A stretch of DNA of 64,000 nucleotides from Globodera rostochiensis (taxonomy: Eukaryota > Nematoda > Chromadorea > Rhabditida > Heteroderidae): assembly GCA_018350325.1 (NCBI GenBank), contig JAEVLN010000005.1:3544142-3608141 (forward strand), read 5' to 3'. The notes beneath the pieces are model-generated. The model worked only from the letters and a program-made list of their open reading frames with translations, searched no databases and had not been told where the DNA came from. Shown here one piece after another: positions 1-12,058 of the stretch (its first letter is position 1; each line of letters opens with the position of its first letter). Both the position numbers and the translations under genes were made by a program.

Positions 1-3
1 AGG

Positions 4-236
4 GTGCTGATCACAAATCTGACAATATTTTTAAGATCTGACAACATCTAATATTTTAAAAATCTATAAAGTTCGTTAGGCTAGGCCTAAGCCTAACAAA
101 CCCCGAGCCAGGGTGGCTTAGCTTAAAGCGCTTTTGGGTGATTAATGGTGAAAAAAAATAAATCAAAAATCATAGATTTTCAAAATTTAGATGTTGTCGG
201 ATCTTAAAAATATTGACAGATTCATGATCAGTAGCC
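4..236. mobile_element. Palindromic terminal-inverted-repeat element
   Basis: Bases about 8-66 and 173-230 are inverted copies of each other (shared words TGATCA, AATCTGACAATATTTTTAAG, GATGTTGT). The centre holds a palindrome of GCCTAAGCC/GGCTTAGGC words that recurs at 12.75 kb. It lies in or beyond the PGS1 intron and has no coding content. Family not identified. Confidence 0.6.
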
Positions 237-479
237 TTTAAAACCCCAAATGTTTTCAACGCCCTTTTGTTAACCTTTTTTTTTTAATTTTGAGGTGTAG
301 GCACAAAACCGAAAAGTACCAGGTTTTGTCGAGAAAAACGGGCCAAAAAACTCCCTCAAATTGCAAAAACCAAACCAAAAATTTACATATTGTTCAAATT
401 TTTGGAGAAAACAAATCAAAAAAAAAAAATTACGTTATAATTTTACAACAAACAAACAAAAAAATGCCAAAAACCTCAC

Positions 480-1775
480 CCCGTGATCAGAACAGTGTCG
501 TCAAAAACAAAGAATTTCATGTGCTGAAGCCCGACCACTTCGTTGACGCGTTCGGACAGCACACTTTTCAGAATGCCACGCAATTTGGGCGTATGAAAGA
601 GGCGAACCTTTGGATTTATTCAATTTTTTATTTATTGAAAATGTTACGCGTTTAGTTAGTGCCCTAAAATTCAGAAACATGGTTTCAATTCGTCCGTGAA
701 ATTTTTCGAATTTCTTCTAAATTTTACCGTAAAAAATTGATCCGAATTTTTTTTGGGAGAGTCAACACCAGGGATGTAACCGGACGCCAAAAAAGCAGTC
801 CGAAAAACCGGATCTCAAAAAATTGTCCGGAATCCGGACCCAAACATGCCCGGAAATCGGGAAATTTCAAAATCTCTATTTTTTTAGATCATTTTTCGCT
901 TTTTGGACCATTTTTCATAAGACATTTCATCAAAAAATCAACATTTTATCGGCGGCGCCTATTGGCACCGCCGACCTGCCCCCCCCAAACTGCATCCAAA
1001 ACCTATGAAAACCCCGGCCAATTTTTGTTACATTTCCGAATTGTTTTTTTGTCAAAAAGTCCGGAATCCAAAACCCGAAATTTCGGATCCAGAAATGTTA
1101 AAAGTCCAGAATCCAAAACTCGAAATTTTGGATCCATAAATGTCTAAAAATACGGAATCAGGTTACACCCTGGTCAACCAACACGGGGGAGGGGTGGCAC
1201 ACCGGATGCCAATCCAACCGAACCTCAACATTTTCGTTGGCCGTCAACGGTGCCAACATTGTCGTGGAACTGGTGCCCGCTGTTGTGGCACCGCGTGTGG
1301 CACGAAAAAAGTCGAGCAGTATGGACACGCTGAGCATGCGCTGTTGACGACCATCGCTGCTGTTGTTGTTGCCGTCGTGTTGTTGAAGCAGTCCTGCCTC
1401 CTGGTCAGGTGTTGCTGTTGGTGGTGGTGCAGCTGCAGCAGCAGCTTGTGCCAGACAATCGACCAGTCGTTGCTCCAACGCATCACTGCCCAAGTACAAG
1501 GCGGACAGCACAACGCGCTGTTTGGCCGACCCAATGCGTTGCTGTCCAAACACAAAACTTATTTAAGCATAGTATAAAACGCTAATCAGCAACATTCTGA
1601 TCAGACAAAATCAGCAAATTTTGAATGCTAACGTTGACAGAACAAAAAAAAACAGGAAATTTACGAGCAATGTTTCATAAAACTGTTCAGGCGTGTGCAG
1701 GAAGTACACGGACGACGATTGGACCGGAATGCACAAATGGCGGTCCTTTATGTTGATGAACCAGGACGAGGTGGT
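480..1775 (-). CDS. pgs-1: PGS1 homologue (CDP-diacylglycerol-glycerol-3-phosphate 3-phosphatidyltransferase), 5' part
   Basis: PGS1 makes phosphatidylglycerophosphate, the first committed step to cardiolipin, in mitochondria. Three minus-strand exons are readable: about 1775-1665 (ends TTGCTC before gtaaat), 1541-1224 and 607-480. They join in frame at ETLL/QRIG, NVE/VRLFHTP and ITG. Matching PGS1 features are VVLSALYLGS, ALEQRLVDCL, VSILLDF.RATRG, LFHTPKLRG and GLQHMKFFVFDD.V, in the family order. A low-complexity insert of Ala, Pro, Gln and Asn (about 1290-1450) sits between LVDCLA and SVSILLDF, where animal PGS1 has a short linker. The true start is uncertain: ATG at about 1764 gives MTTSSWF. 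The HKD catalytic motifs and the C-terminal half would lie left of the window. Intron 2 (608-1223) contains a 404-bp transposon. Confidence 0.85.
769..1172. mobile_element. hAT-like MITE in PGS1 intron (CAGGGATGTAACCGG ends)
   Basis: The left end CAGGGATGTAACC and right end GGTTACACCCTG form an inverted pair. Flanks GTCAACAC (761-768) and GTCAACCA (1173-1180) look like an eroded 8-bp target duplication. The interior is full of TCCGGA/GGAATCCGG words and carries one copy of the dispersed GC hairpin (950-973). Related pieces with the GGATGTAACCGGAAACC end occur near 34.24, 39.95 and 41.43 kb. Confidence 0.7.
950..973 (+). repeat. Dispersed GC hairpin motif
   Basis: CGGCGGCGCC and GGCACCGCCG flank a 4-nt loop, with poly-C just downstream. 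First of at least ten independent copies in the window. Confidence 0.8.
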
Positions 1776-2355
1776 CATCGTGAGCGTTCTGTTTGCCTTC
1801 GGGTTCTATTCAAAAAACAACAACGAAAAAACAAATTATAAACAACAATAATAATTCTGCTCAAAAACATCGTCAAAACTTGAACATGGAACACAAATTT
1901 ATCAAAAGAATTATGAGCAATTTTAAATTTCTTTTTTATTATTGTGTGTGTCACAAATTCCAAACATAGCAATGTTAAGAAAATTGATTCGTCATCAAAA
2001 TTGGGGGAAATTCAACCAGTTAGCAACAACTGCCCAGAATTGCTTTTTAAACTGATCAGAGTGATCAAATAAATACTTTGATCAATTTTAAAACAACAAT
2101 TGTGATGATCAGAAAAGCAGCAGCACGCCAAATCCGCGCGAGCTTGAACAAAAGTTTTCTGATCACTGACCCTCTCCAAAAAATGACAATCTGACCGCTT
2201 TGATCACATTAACTTATTCAATCGTTTAGCAGCAATCTGTGCACAGGAAAGCCAATTGATCAAAAAGTTTACAGCAAGCGGAAAATCACTATTTTTGACT
2301 GATCAGAACGATGTGATGTGATCACCACATTTATGTACACCCCCCCCCCCCACAA
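1776..2355. other. Intergenic, TGATCA-rich
   Basis: Lies between the 5' side of the PGS1 gene and the 3' end of the next minus-strand gene. From about 2040 to 2330 the palindrome TGATCA or near versions recur many times, suggesting an old palindromic repeat. No convincing coding exon. Confidence 0.4.
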
Positions 2356-5300
2356 TCATTCAAATTGTGCCGTCTTCGCTGTCCGCTTCAGAATGGCACG
2401 GTCCGTCAAATTCAACGCCTTCCAGTCCGCCAGCTCGCCAAGCAGTACGCTGTTTGAGCGCACCATTTGGCGTACACTTTCATTGCGTGCCAAATCACCG
2501 CCACAACACTTCAACAACTGGACGACCGCGTTGCACACCCTTTCGCACAACGACTGAATTTGACGATTGCGACGGTTCTGAATGAAGAAAGGGGGCAATG
2601 AGAAAGAAAGTGTGGCATATTCAAAATTTGCAAAAACAAAACAACAAAAAGGGTGTCCCTACGTTTTGCCAAGTTACATTTTGTCAACGTTACATTTTGC
2701 CAACCCACCCAGCAAAAATGGTACGTTTTGCCAACTTATGAAAAACTCAAATTCCGAACAATTTCGAACCCCGGACCCGAATTCGAAGGTTTTTTGATTT
2801 CAAAATTTTTTGGCCTTAAAAACATTGAAAAAAAATGCTCAAATTCAGCCAAAAACGTAAAGTTGGCAAAATGTAGGGTTACCACAAAAAAGTGTCTGAA
2901 ACTGGTAGAAAAAATTTTTTCTGCTTTATTTGTTCCCAAAAAAACAATTTGTTTTTGTTTCTTTTTTTTCACTTTACTTTTAAAAATTGGAGCAGTGATT
3001 GGAGCGCATTTGCCACCGCGTGCAGAAGCGGCGGCGGTTGTTGTTGCTGCTGTTGCGGCGCAATGGACGTGCCGTTTTTGGTGTTGTTGCCGTCGTCGAC
3101 ATAATCATAATCGTTGTCGCCGCCGGCGGCGGTGCCGTCAAAGTTGCGCAACGCCACAATGATCAGGTCAAGCGAGAACAACAGGAGGGCACAGTGCGGC
3201 GAATTTTTGACCTCACAACCGGCCAAACTGTCCACCAAATTCTGCACTTTGGTGCTCAACAACGGCATGTACCTATGGTATATAAATATAAGAGAAAATG
3301 GGTGAGTGATTGCTCTGGTGTGTGTTCAGTCGGATCAGTTTCGTTGAAGCACAAAATTTTGATCAAATGCCCTCAAGGTTTTAAAATAAAATTGTACTAG
3401 TCGGAATTCCACACACTGATCAGTTTTCAGCGTCTGAACGGTTTGAGCACCAGTGTGGGTGTGTGTCCCAAATTTAAAATGCGCTTCAGTCCAAAAGCAC
3501 CAGTGGGGTTGACACCAAAATGCCAATTTCTGCCCCCCCCCCTAGGACCGGTCCAGTTCAGTCGAGGCCAAAAGCACCAGTGGGGTTGACACCAAAGTGC
3601 CAATTTCTGCCCCCCCCCCTAGGACCGGTCCAGTTCAGTCGAGGCCAAAAGCACCTAGTTGAGTAACATCAAAGTGCAATTTTAATGCCAAATTCCCCCC
3701 CCCCCTCCCGGGTACGGTCGTCCAGTTCAGTCCAGTCCAAACAGTTACACATAGCTGGATGGTTGGTTGGTTACCCCTACCGACCGTGAAAACTGCACGT
3801 CCCGACTGTTTCTGAAGTATTGGACCAGCTGATGTGCCTTGTCCAGCGCCAAATCGACGTCGGGGCCGCCTTTGGCCTCCGCCCGACTGGTCAGCTCAAA
3901 AATTTCCCGAATCGCACCGGTGATCAGCCGATCGAACTGCGCGCGCTTGACGTGATGCGGCGGCATCTGCTGGCCGGCACGCGGTGCCAACATGCCGAGG
4001 AAAAGGCATTTGGATGGAACGACTAAATTTTTGGGGTTTTTTTTAAAAAGGTGCATTTTTGGGACAAAGTGCCAAAAAAAAAGTGTTCCGTCATTTTTGT
4101 CTGCACTAATTGTTCGAAAGCAGAACGGCATTTAAACCCCAGGTTAAACGGGATTTAGGCGAAATGTGCCAAAAAAAGGGACAAATCTATCAAAGTTTTG
4201 GTTTTGGCGCACTTCGAAACTGCCAAAAAAATCCTGGCGGGATTGTCCCCTCCAGGGCACACACCACAGTGCCCGGGGAGTACGAAAAAATCAAAATGCC
4301 ATCAAAATGCCAAAAATGTTCCCAATTTTCAATCCCGGAATTATCAACAAAATAATTTGCGAAAAATGTACCCGGAAAGTTGCGGCACACCGTCCGGAAC
4401 AACAGGTTCAGGCAATGCCGTCTGCGCAACTGCCCAGTGCCGGATGACGAACTGATGAAAGCGCTCACATTACTGGCATGCCAAAGTTTGTCCACATATG
4501 CCCGGTAGTGGCGCGTGAACGCGTCCAACAGGTCGGAAGCGGGTGATGAGTACGGCACGGCGACGACCGGCGGCTGTCCAGTGCCGACCGGCAGAGGGCC
4601 TAAAGAATTTTTTTGAAGCAGTTTTTTATTCGAAAAATTTTTTTGTTCATGACCAAACGAACCCGTGGCGCCGGTACGTGTTGATGTCGTTGTTGCTCGG
4701 CTAAGCAGTGTGTCAAAAACGGCACAAAACTGTCGCATACTTTCCAGCGAGGCAAGCGCTGTTTCTGTCTAAATTTGTCAAGAAGTTGGAGACGTATTTT
4801 TTGGGTTTTATGATTGTCAAGAGCATAAATATTGCCGAAAAAATTCATCCCGGATTTAAAAAAACATTTTTGAAGTTACCATGTCCGGTGTATAATGATG
4901 TTCAATGCCCTGCGAATTTAATTGGGAAAAAATATATACATTTTTTTGAATAAAACTTTAAAAAACCTCCAAAACGTAAAGTGCCAACACAAAACACTGC
5001 TCTCCGTCGAGCATTAAGCGAATTTTTGCCTCCTCAGTACACACTCCGGCCACAAAACTGACCACCAACGCCGGGGTAAGGCTTAAAATGTTTTTTGTAA
5101 TCAAAAAAAAAATCACAAAAATCCACCAACTTCGGATTAAAGCATTTGAGTAGCACAGACACTAAAAAAAGTATACAAAAAAAATTGCAAAAAAAAACTT
5201 CAAAATTACCCGTTTTTTTGATCACGGAAGCGGACGAGCAAAGTGCCAATTGGTGGGCAATCAATGACCGAGCAATCGGCTGCCTGGAGGAGAACAATGC

Positions 5301-7859
5301 ATGCACTTCAGCATCAAAATTTGATGCATCAACATCGAGCAGGTCGGGCCGTTTGTCAAGCAGTTCAGCGACAAGAAAATGCATCTGTTGCTCATCCTAG
5401 CAGCAAAAACAAGTTTTTAAAACAAATATATAAATCAGAACAATAAAAAAAAGACACAACAAACCGGAGCCGTCTTCCCACCGGCAACCAGAAGTTCAAG
5501 CAGTTCATGAGCACTTTTGTCAGTTGAAAAACGATGACACTGCTCCAACAAATTTGCACTAGTTGACGAAACTTTGAGCAAAGTTGAATTTGTCGCTGTT
5601 GCTGCAGATGCTGCCGAACCTTTAAAATCAAATTTTTTTTTATGAAAACTTCAAAACTTTCCTAAAATTTTTCAATTTTTGTCTGATAATTAGCAAATTC
5701 GAATCCGTTAACCCTCGAGTTTTAAATGCGGTTTTTGTGTTGTTGTTGTTGTTCTACTAATATGGAAGAATTTGCACATACAAGCTGTCTCTGGCACTTT
5801 TTGTGTGCTTTCAATATTTTTTCTTCAAAAAAATAATGCCACTAATAAAACGAGCAGTCACAGACAACCGGCTAGCAAGCTTGTTGACAATTTCGATTAT
5901 CACAACACCTTTTTTGGCCCCAACTTGGACTGCTTGCTGTCGCTGTTGTACTTGTTGCTGTCCTCCACCGCCTTCTCCATTTGTGGCCATTCGGTGTTGG
6001 CCAACCTCGTCGGCGTCGACGACCACGACGGCACCGGCCAACGGAGGCGGACGACTGAACGACGTGCCGTTGTTGCTGTCACGTTCATCCGGTTGCTGCT
6101 GTTTGTTGCTGTTGCACAACAGCAAAAGTAGCTAAAAATGGCAAAAAAACAAAATTTTTCGGCAAAAATCCTTTTTTTTCTCTAAAATTTGTACCTTTTC
6201 CGCCCCGTTGATGCCCTTCAGTCGGTGGGCACGCAATGAACGGCACAACAAACGGGACTGATCAGCACTGATCTGATCAACATTGTCGTACACAAAAGTG
6301 ATCATTCGCGTGATCGCTTCAACTGACAAATCGGTGGACGCCGTCTTCATGTTGCTGAGTTGTTGGACGACTTTGTCCAGTGACGGTTCGGCTGTTGTGT
6401 CCTAAAAATTATTAATGTAAATTTTTTTTTATTAAAAAATAGAAAATTCCCATAACCATGCATATGGTCCCAAGCGTGAAAAACTGCATTTTTGAGTTTA
6501 AATAAGTAATTCAAATTTAAAAACATCAATTTGGCGTCCATCTGCTGCGCTGGACAGCCATGCTGCACCGGACGCAGCCCGAACTGCTTGGTCTTCTCCG
6601 ACTCCAAAGCGTTGTTCAAAGCTGTCCATCGACATTCTGTTGCGCCACTGTGACTCATCCTTTGGCGTTGATGTTGCTAAAGAAGTTCAATAAATATTTT
6701 TTTTTTAAATCGAAAAATTTTGTTTAATGTTATTGTTGTTTTTTTTTGCTTGAAAATCCGGCATTTTTGACTAACACAACGGCACGCCGATTCCGCTGCC
6801 GGCTCCCCACTCTTCAACGACGACATCGCCAACGGCGTCGCCCAGCGCCGACGCCGCGCATTCGGCCGCCTCCCTTACCAACAGCAGTGATTGGTGCTGC
6901 TGTTGCTGCTGGCGTTGTTGTTGTTCTGCAACAATTTAATTAATTTGCATAATTTACGCTTAATTATGCAACAAAAATACTGCTCAAAATTACTGAAATT
7001 GTTCGCTGTACTGCTCAAAATTACTGAAATTGTTCAGGCTACTGCTCAAAATTCAGTGTACTTCTCGAATAAGCAAAATTGTTCAGTTGTACTGCTCGAG
7101 ATTACCAAAAAAAAATTTTGTGCAAAATTACCGAAATTGTTTGTTGTACTGCTCGCAAACGCAGATGTGCATGACGCAGACGATGAGGCACCCAAATGGT
7201 GATGCTGCTGATGGTGGGACGGTTGATGAACAGGTTGGGGAAGATGGTGATGCTTGTGATGAAATTTGTGTTCCAGCTTCTGCTTCTTCGGCACTGTGGC
7301 CGAAATTGCGGCCTAAAAATTGCGGAGTAAATTTGTTTAAAAAAATTTAAAATCAAAATCCATTTTCATTTAACAAAAAAAAGTAAAAATTGTTACAAGG
7401 CTTGTCCCAGCCCAAAATATTCGGAAATTTTTGCAATTTTAGACCAATTTCTTAAACGAGAATTTTGTTAAAATTTAAACGGGTCGGACCTCAAATTAAG
7501 CCTGTAATGGACCAAAAAAAAGGGCAAATCCGTAACAAAAAAAAAACTGCTCCAAATTTATTAAAATTTTTGTCCACCAAAGCACCGGCAGATCAACACA
7601 ATCGAGCATGTAAATGTGAGGGTCCCGAGTTTAGTTTTGTTTTTTGCAACAAAATTTTTCGGAAAATTAGAATTTCCGACTCCAAAAAAGTCGGAAGCCG
7701 CCGACCAGCCCTCCTGACACGCACCACAACGGCCGGCCGTTTGGCCTTCGGAATTGAAGCGGCCATCGGTCCACCACCGCCGCCGCGTGTCTGTTGCTGT
7801 TGCTGCTGCTGATTGTGCCGCGCTTGGAGCTTTGCGCGCAACTCATTCCGCTTGTTCAT
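2356..7859 (-). CDS. Large multi-exon Gln-rich helical protein, not recognised
   Basis: A chain of minus-strand exons with matching splice phases: 7859-7725 (MNKRNELRAKLQARHNQQ..., then Gly/Gln-rich), 7312-7132 or 7312-7150 (His/Ser-rich), 6925-6879 (poly-Gln), 6676-6569, 6401-6195, 6131-5909, 5619-5465, 5396-5226, one near 5070-4990, about 4778-4650, 4599-4372, 4022-3785, 3272-2978 and 2577-2356 with stop TGA. The N-terminal 200 residues are Gln/His/Gly-rich and likely disordered; the rest reads as amphipathic helices (for example SVEAITRMITFVYDNV, SPHCALLLFSLDLIIVALRN, SLCERVCNAVVQLLKCC), as in HEAT or MIF4G-like folds. I cannot name the family. The junction near 5.07 kb does not reconcile in phase, so one exon is wrong or the gene is damaged there. 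Total would be about 800 residues. The exons are GC-rich against AT-rich introns. Confidence 0.55.
3489..3740 (+). repeat. Three-unit minisatellite, about 77-bp unit
   Basis: Units contain CCAAAAGCACC, GGGGTTGACACCAAAGTGCC, a poly-C tract, then TAGGACCGGTCCAGTTCAGT. The third unit has diverged. It lies in an intron of the Gln-rich gene. Confidence 0.85.
6970..7155 (+). repeat. Degenerate tandem repeat, about 33-bp unit
   Basis: About five units of TACTGCTCAAAATTACTGAA followed by ATTGTTC, increasingly diverged to the right. Intronic in the Gln-rich gene, partly abutting its second exon. Confidence 0.7.
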
Positions 7860-8069
7860 ATGGGCAGTGGTTTTGTCGATTTTTTGGATTAGGTAATTTA
7901 CTTATTTAAGACATGCTAACAAATAAAAATGATCAAGAATCAACTCTTTAGAGAGCGCGGGCGCATTTTTGATAAAACGACCATTTTCTATTGAAAATTT
8001 TGAATATTCACAATGCCAAAACATGAATATTTCCATTAAAATCCCAATATTTTCAACACTCACGCCAAG

Positions 8070-8465
8070 CGGTACCCCGCAAAACGGCGCGGCACGATTC
8101 GGCGCCGACAAGTTTTTTTATAACTTAGTTCAAAGTCAACCAAACCAGACATTCTTGGTATCATTCGAAAGCATGTAATAAGTAGAAGCTTACAAAGGCA
8201 AAAGCTAATCGATTCGTCTTTTCAAAAAAAAGTTATAGGTTTAAAACATGTAAAAATTGCCTTTTTTGTCGTGGTGACGTCATAACTTTCTTTGTTTAAG
8301 TCGAATCGCTTAGCTTTTGCCTTTGTAAGCTTCTACTTATTACATGCTTTCGAATGATACCAAGAATGTTTGGTTTGGTTGACTTTGAACTATGTTATAA
8401 CGAAAAACTTGTCGGCGCCGAATCGTGCCGCGCCGAATCGTGCGCGCCAAATCGTGATGCTCCGA
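8070..8465. mobile_element. Fold-back element with GCGCCGAATCGTG end repeats
   Basis: Arms about 8085-8225 and 8288-8450 are inverted copies: GGCACGATTCGGCGCCGACA at left, its complement at right, with CATTCGAAAGCATGTAATAA and AAAGTTATA in the arms. The right end carries tandem GCCGAATCGTG units. The flanks share ACGCCAAG, a possible target duplication. A right-hand half copy is at about 51.94-52.08 kb and again in the duplicated block. Confidence 0.7.
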
Positions 8466-8868
8466 CGCCAAGGGTACGCATCACTTCAGTGCCCACACTT
8501 CAGTGCCGGACACTTCAGTGCCAGCACTTAAAAAGGCTATAACTTTTTTTAAACTCAACTAAATCAAACAATCAAGTTCATTGGTAGAGCCCGGCGGGAA
8601 CGGGATTCCCGCGGGAAAAGTACGGGAATCCCGGTCCCGTTCCCGTCTTTTTTGCCCAGCGGGATTTTTTACGGGAACGGGAAAAAGACGGGATTCCCGT
8701 TCGGGATTCCCATCCCGTTCTTTTTGAAAACCCCGTTCCCGTTCCCGGAAATTTTATTTCAGTCTTTTTCCCGTTCCCGTTTATTTTTCTTGGCGAAATG
8801 TTTTCAAAAATTTAACAATTTTGGACCAATTTTCATCACAAAAATGCTTAAATTTCAAATTTTTTTAA

Positions 8869-8892
8869 CGGCGGCGCCTATCGGCACCGCCG
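8869..8892 (+). repeat. Dispersed GC hairpin motif
   Basis: Arms CGGCGGCGCC and GGCACCGCCG around TATC. Upstream AAATTTTTTT as in other copies. Confidence 0.8.
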
Positions 8893-8929
8893 AACCCACC
8901 CAAAATGTAGTAAAGAATAGGTGAAATGT

Positions 8930-8998
8930 TAGCCCCGGGTGGGACTCGAACCCACGTCCTCCACCCAATCCGTGGGCAGCTCTTCCACTACCGTATTT
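8930..8998 (-). other. tRNA-like sequence (SINE head), degenerate
   Basis: On the minus strand it has an A-box-like TAGTGGAAGAGC, CCCACGGATTGGG, and a B box GGGTTCGAGTCCC closing a good T arm. The 5' acceptor strand does not pair with CCGGGGC, so it is not a functional tRNA gene. A related copy is at 42.39 kb. Confidence 0.6.
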
Positions 8999-9054
8999 TT
9001 AAGATTTTGGTAGCAAATCTCTTATCAAATTGAGCAAAAAATGCAAAATTTTTT

Positions 9055-9078
9055 CGGCGGCGCCTATCGGCACCGCCG
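9055..9078 (+). repeat. Dispersed GC hairpin motif
   Basis: Perfect core copy followed by a poly-C tract. Confidence 0.8.
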
Positions 9079-9202
9079 ACCCCCCCCCCCTCCACCTCGG
9101 GAAATGAAATTCTCAAAAAATTTGAATTTTTGAAAAATTCGCAAATCGGAAAAAATTCGAAAATTTTGAGCAATTTTCTTAACAAAAATGTTATAATTTT
9201 CC

Positions 9203-9226
9203 GACGGCGCCTATCGGCGTTGTCGG
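9203..9226 (+). repeat. Diverged GC hairpin motif
   Basis: GACGGCGCC-TATC with a mutated right arm (GGCGTTGTCGG). Confidence 0.55.
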
Positions 9227-10165
9227 ACCCTCCAATTGTATATCAGAAATTTATCGCAAAGTGCCCGCCAAAAAAAATTTCGAAAAATTCTTAGTATAAA
9301 AATTTTCCCGTTCCCGCGGGATTCCCGTTAAAAGTTGAACGGGATTTCTACGGGAACGGGAAAAACACGGGATTCCCGTTCGGGATCCCGTCCCGTACTT
9401 TTTGAAAACCCCGTTCCCGTTCCCGGAAATTTTTTTTTACCGGGCTCTATTCATTGGAAAGCTCTAAATGAGAAGATACGTACAAAAAAAAAAGCCAAGA
9501 CGGTTCAATCGTTTTTAAGAAGTTCAACGTGAAAAACACCCAAAATCAGGGCTTTTCATCAGTTTTATTGCAATAACTTTTTTACGAATTTTCTAATTGA
9601 CTAGCGTTGGCTTAACAATGGCTTTTAAAAGCTTAGAGCTTTCCAATGACATCTTGATTGTTTGATTTGGTTGAGTTTAAAGAAAGTTATAGCCTTTTAA
9701 TTGCTGGCACTGAAGTGTCCGGCACTGAAGTGTCCGGCACTGAAGTGTGGGCCCTGAAGTGTGCGGCACTGAAGTGTGGGCCCTGAAGTGTGCGGCACTG
9801 AAGTGTGCGGCATCCCGGAAATTTTTTTTACCGGGCTCTATTCATTGGAAAGCTCTAAATGAGAAGATACGTACAAAAAAAAAAGCCAAGACGGTTCAAT
9901 CGTTTTTAAGAAGTTCAACGTGAAAAACACCCAAAATCAGGGCTTTTCATCAGTTTTATTGCAATAACTTTTTTACGAATTTTCTAATTGACTAGCGTTG
10001 GCTTAACAATGGCTTTTAAAAGCTTAGAGCTTTCCAATGACATCTTGATTGTTTGATTTGGTTGAGTTTAAAAAAAGTTATAGCCTTTTTAAGTGCTGGC
10101 ACTGAAGTATCCGGCACTGAAGTGTCCGGCACTGAAGTGTTCGGCACTGAAGTGTGGCACTGAAA

Positions 10166-11200
10166 TGAACGCCGCCGTTTTGTCGATCAAAGAGAAAAAT
10201 TCTCATTGTTATTGTTTCTTGTTAAAATCGATAAGCTCATTGGTCAGTCAGTATGAGGAGAGAGATAGAGATGGAACGAGGGCGTACTGTTGAGTCCCCT
10301 CTGGAAAAGACACTTCAGTCCTGGAATCATAACTCGCTTCAAAGTGGTTTCGGCCAAAAAATTTTAACGGATTCGTGCGTTAGGCTTAGAGTGGAGTCGA
10401 TTGATATAATAATTGATGGGATTTGGTGAGGTACAAGAATTCTTCAATTTTACCGTCACATTTCGAAATCTTTTCTTTTGGTCAACAATATTTACTTTTC
10501 TGTGATGTAAGGGTTTTTTTAAATCAACAAAAAAGCATCCCGCACTTCGATACTCATAACTTCTGTTTTATACTTCAGATCCATTTTCAAACTTTCAAAA
10601 TCCCTAGAAAACATAATAATGCACCATTAACACACGTTTATTTTACGAATTATAAAAGAAAATGTTCATTATTTCTATTTTTTTTTTTATAGATTTTATG
10701 GCAAAAAAGAAATTATTATGCAAGAATAATTGTTCGAATTTAGTACCATTCGAAAGTCCTCGATTTGTAGCAGCTATTTGTAAGCAAGAGCTAAGCGATT
10801 GGACAGTTCTCGGGAAGGTTAGGCCCAGAAATGCTAAATCGACGAAATAGTGTGCAAAAGTGAGAGGGACGGTTAGACACACTAGAGTAACGAGAGAGAA
10901 CGTGTAACACTGGAGGTGCATCCCTGCAGTAGTATGCAACCCATAGTACTTTTTATTAGCTTTATGGAGAACTGACGAATCAATTCAGCAAAAAATAGTA
11001 ATTGCAATGAGGAAATTCGAACCCTTGACCCTTTTTCGTTGAAAAGCTCACAGACCACTAGGACAAAATTTAAATCTTTCCGCACTAGAGCCCAAAAATT
11101 GACCCGCTGTGGCAAAAGAAAAGAGTGTATGTAAAGGACTTTCATTAACAAAATTTCGCTTTTTTCTGTTTCTTCATAAATAAGTGCGTTTTTGTGGTAA
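10166..11200. other. No gene seen; one tRNA-like relic
   Basis: Short ORFs only. At about 10998-11065 the minus strand has CTAGTGGTCTGTGAGC and AAGGGTTCGAATTTCC, an A-box/B-box pair of a tRNA-derived repeat. Nothing else is supported. Confidence 0.4.
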
Positions 11201-11610
11201 ATCCCCAACTCGTTCCCTCCACCTCAACTCCAACTCGTTCCCCTTTTCAATAATAATAGTTTTTTCGTTATAACCTCTTTCAAATCGAACCCATTCAACC
11301 GTATTTCGATACCATTCGAAAGCGTGCAATGAGTAGAAGCTTTCAAACGAAAAATCTAAGCTATTCGACAATTCTCAAAAAAGTTATGGCCAATTGTGGC
11401 CAAAAAGCGTTTTCAGGTCATAACTTTTTTGAGAAGTGTCCAAAAGCTTAGCTTTTGCCTTTGAAAGCTTCTACTCCATTGCACGCTTTCGAATGATATC
11501 GGAAATGTTTGATTTGGTTAGGTTTGAAAGAATGTATAATAAAAAACTACTGAAATGGGGAACGAGTTGGGGTGGAAAGAGTTTGCCGGGAACGAGTTGG
11601 AGTCAGTCCG
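11201..11610. mobile_element. Fold-back element with AACGAGTTGG end repeats
   Basis: The left end has CCCCAACTCGTTCCC and a second CCAACTCGTTCC; the right end has GGGAACGAGTTGGGG and GGGAACGAGTTGGAG. The arms carry GATACCATTCGAAAGC, AGTAGAAGCTTTCAAA and AAAAAGTTATGGCC, the same layout as the elements at 8.1 and 9.5 kb. No coding. Confidence 0.7.
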
Positions 11611-11759
11611 TTTTTTGTGTGCATAAACAAACACATGCGTTGTTGCGTTTTTTGTAAAATGGCATACATACCTATTGCTTTTAGTTGCCAAATGTTGTGT
11701 CGTTACTTATGCACATTGTCTTCTTTTAAGTCGTTTTTGCAAAAACGAAGCGTAGGTAG

Positions 11760-11886
11760 TTGTGATGCACGAGAGCCAAAATTTCTCGATGCTCGAGACT
11801 CGATACCGAGACTCGAGACCGAGACCCAAAAAACCCGAGACTTTTCTCGAGTCGAGACTTAAGACCGAGGCTCTCGTGCATCACTA
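11760..11886. mobile_element. hAT-like MITE, CTCGAGAC type, exact target duplication
   Basis: The ends TTGTGATGCACGAGAGCC and GGCTCTCGTGCATCACTA are inverted; both flanks are GTAGGTAG (11752-11759, 11887-11894). The interior is nearly all CGAGACTCGAGACCGAG words. 127 bp. Confidence 0.85.
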
Positions 11887-12058
11887 GTAGGTAGGTGGGG
11901 AACGAATTGAGAGAGAACGAATCGATATTTTACCATGGGTAACTCTTGCCGCATTCAGATATTCCATTTGCGACATACGAAAAAAGCGTTTTTATACTTA
12001 CAATTAGCCGGCAATTATAATAATTGTTTTACACATCATACAACAACATTAACTAACA

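Larger units (their letters stand above)
8585..9449. mobile_element. hAT-like non-autonomous element, 865 bp, exact 8-bp target duplication
   Basis: The ends TAGAGCCCGG and CCGGGCTCTA are perfect inverted repeats, flanked on both sides by TTCATTGG (8577-8584 and 9450-9457). The 8-bp duplication and TAGNG ends fit the hAT superfamily. Both subterminal regions are filled with GGGAACGGGATTCCCG-type words. Inside are three GC hairpins (8869, 9055, 9203) and a tRNA-like segment. No transposase. Confidence 0.85.
8478..10165. mobile_element. Fold-back element with CACTGAAGTGTCCGG end repeats, interrupted and partly duplicated
   Basis: The left end has CACTTCAGTGCC units (8483-8527); the right has many CACTGAAGTG units (9704-9812). 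The arms share CAATCAAG, TCAACTAAATCAAACAATC and AAAAAGTTATAGCC. A hAT-like element is nested at 8585-9449. Bases 9421-9811 are then repeated directly at 9812-10165, starting inside the nested element's right end, so the tandem duplication came after that insertion. Confidence 0.7.

Noticed and set aside
737..1147. 136-codon ORF near the left edge
   Set aside because: Lies wholly inside the CAGGG-ended MITE in the PGS1 intron; its residues come from TCCGGA words.
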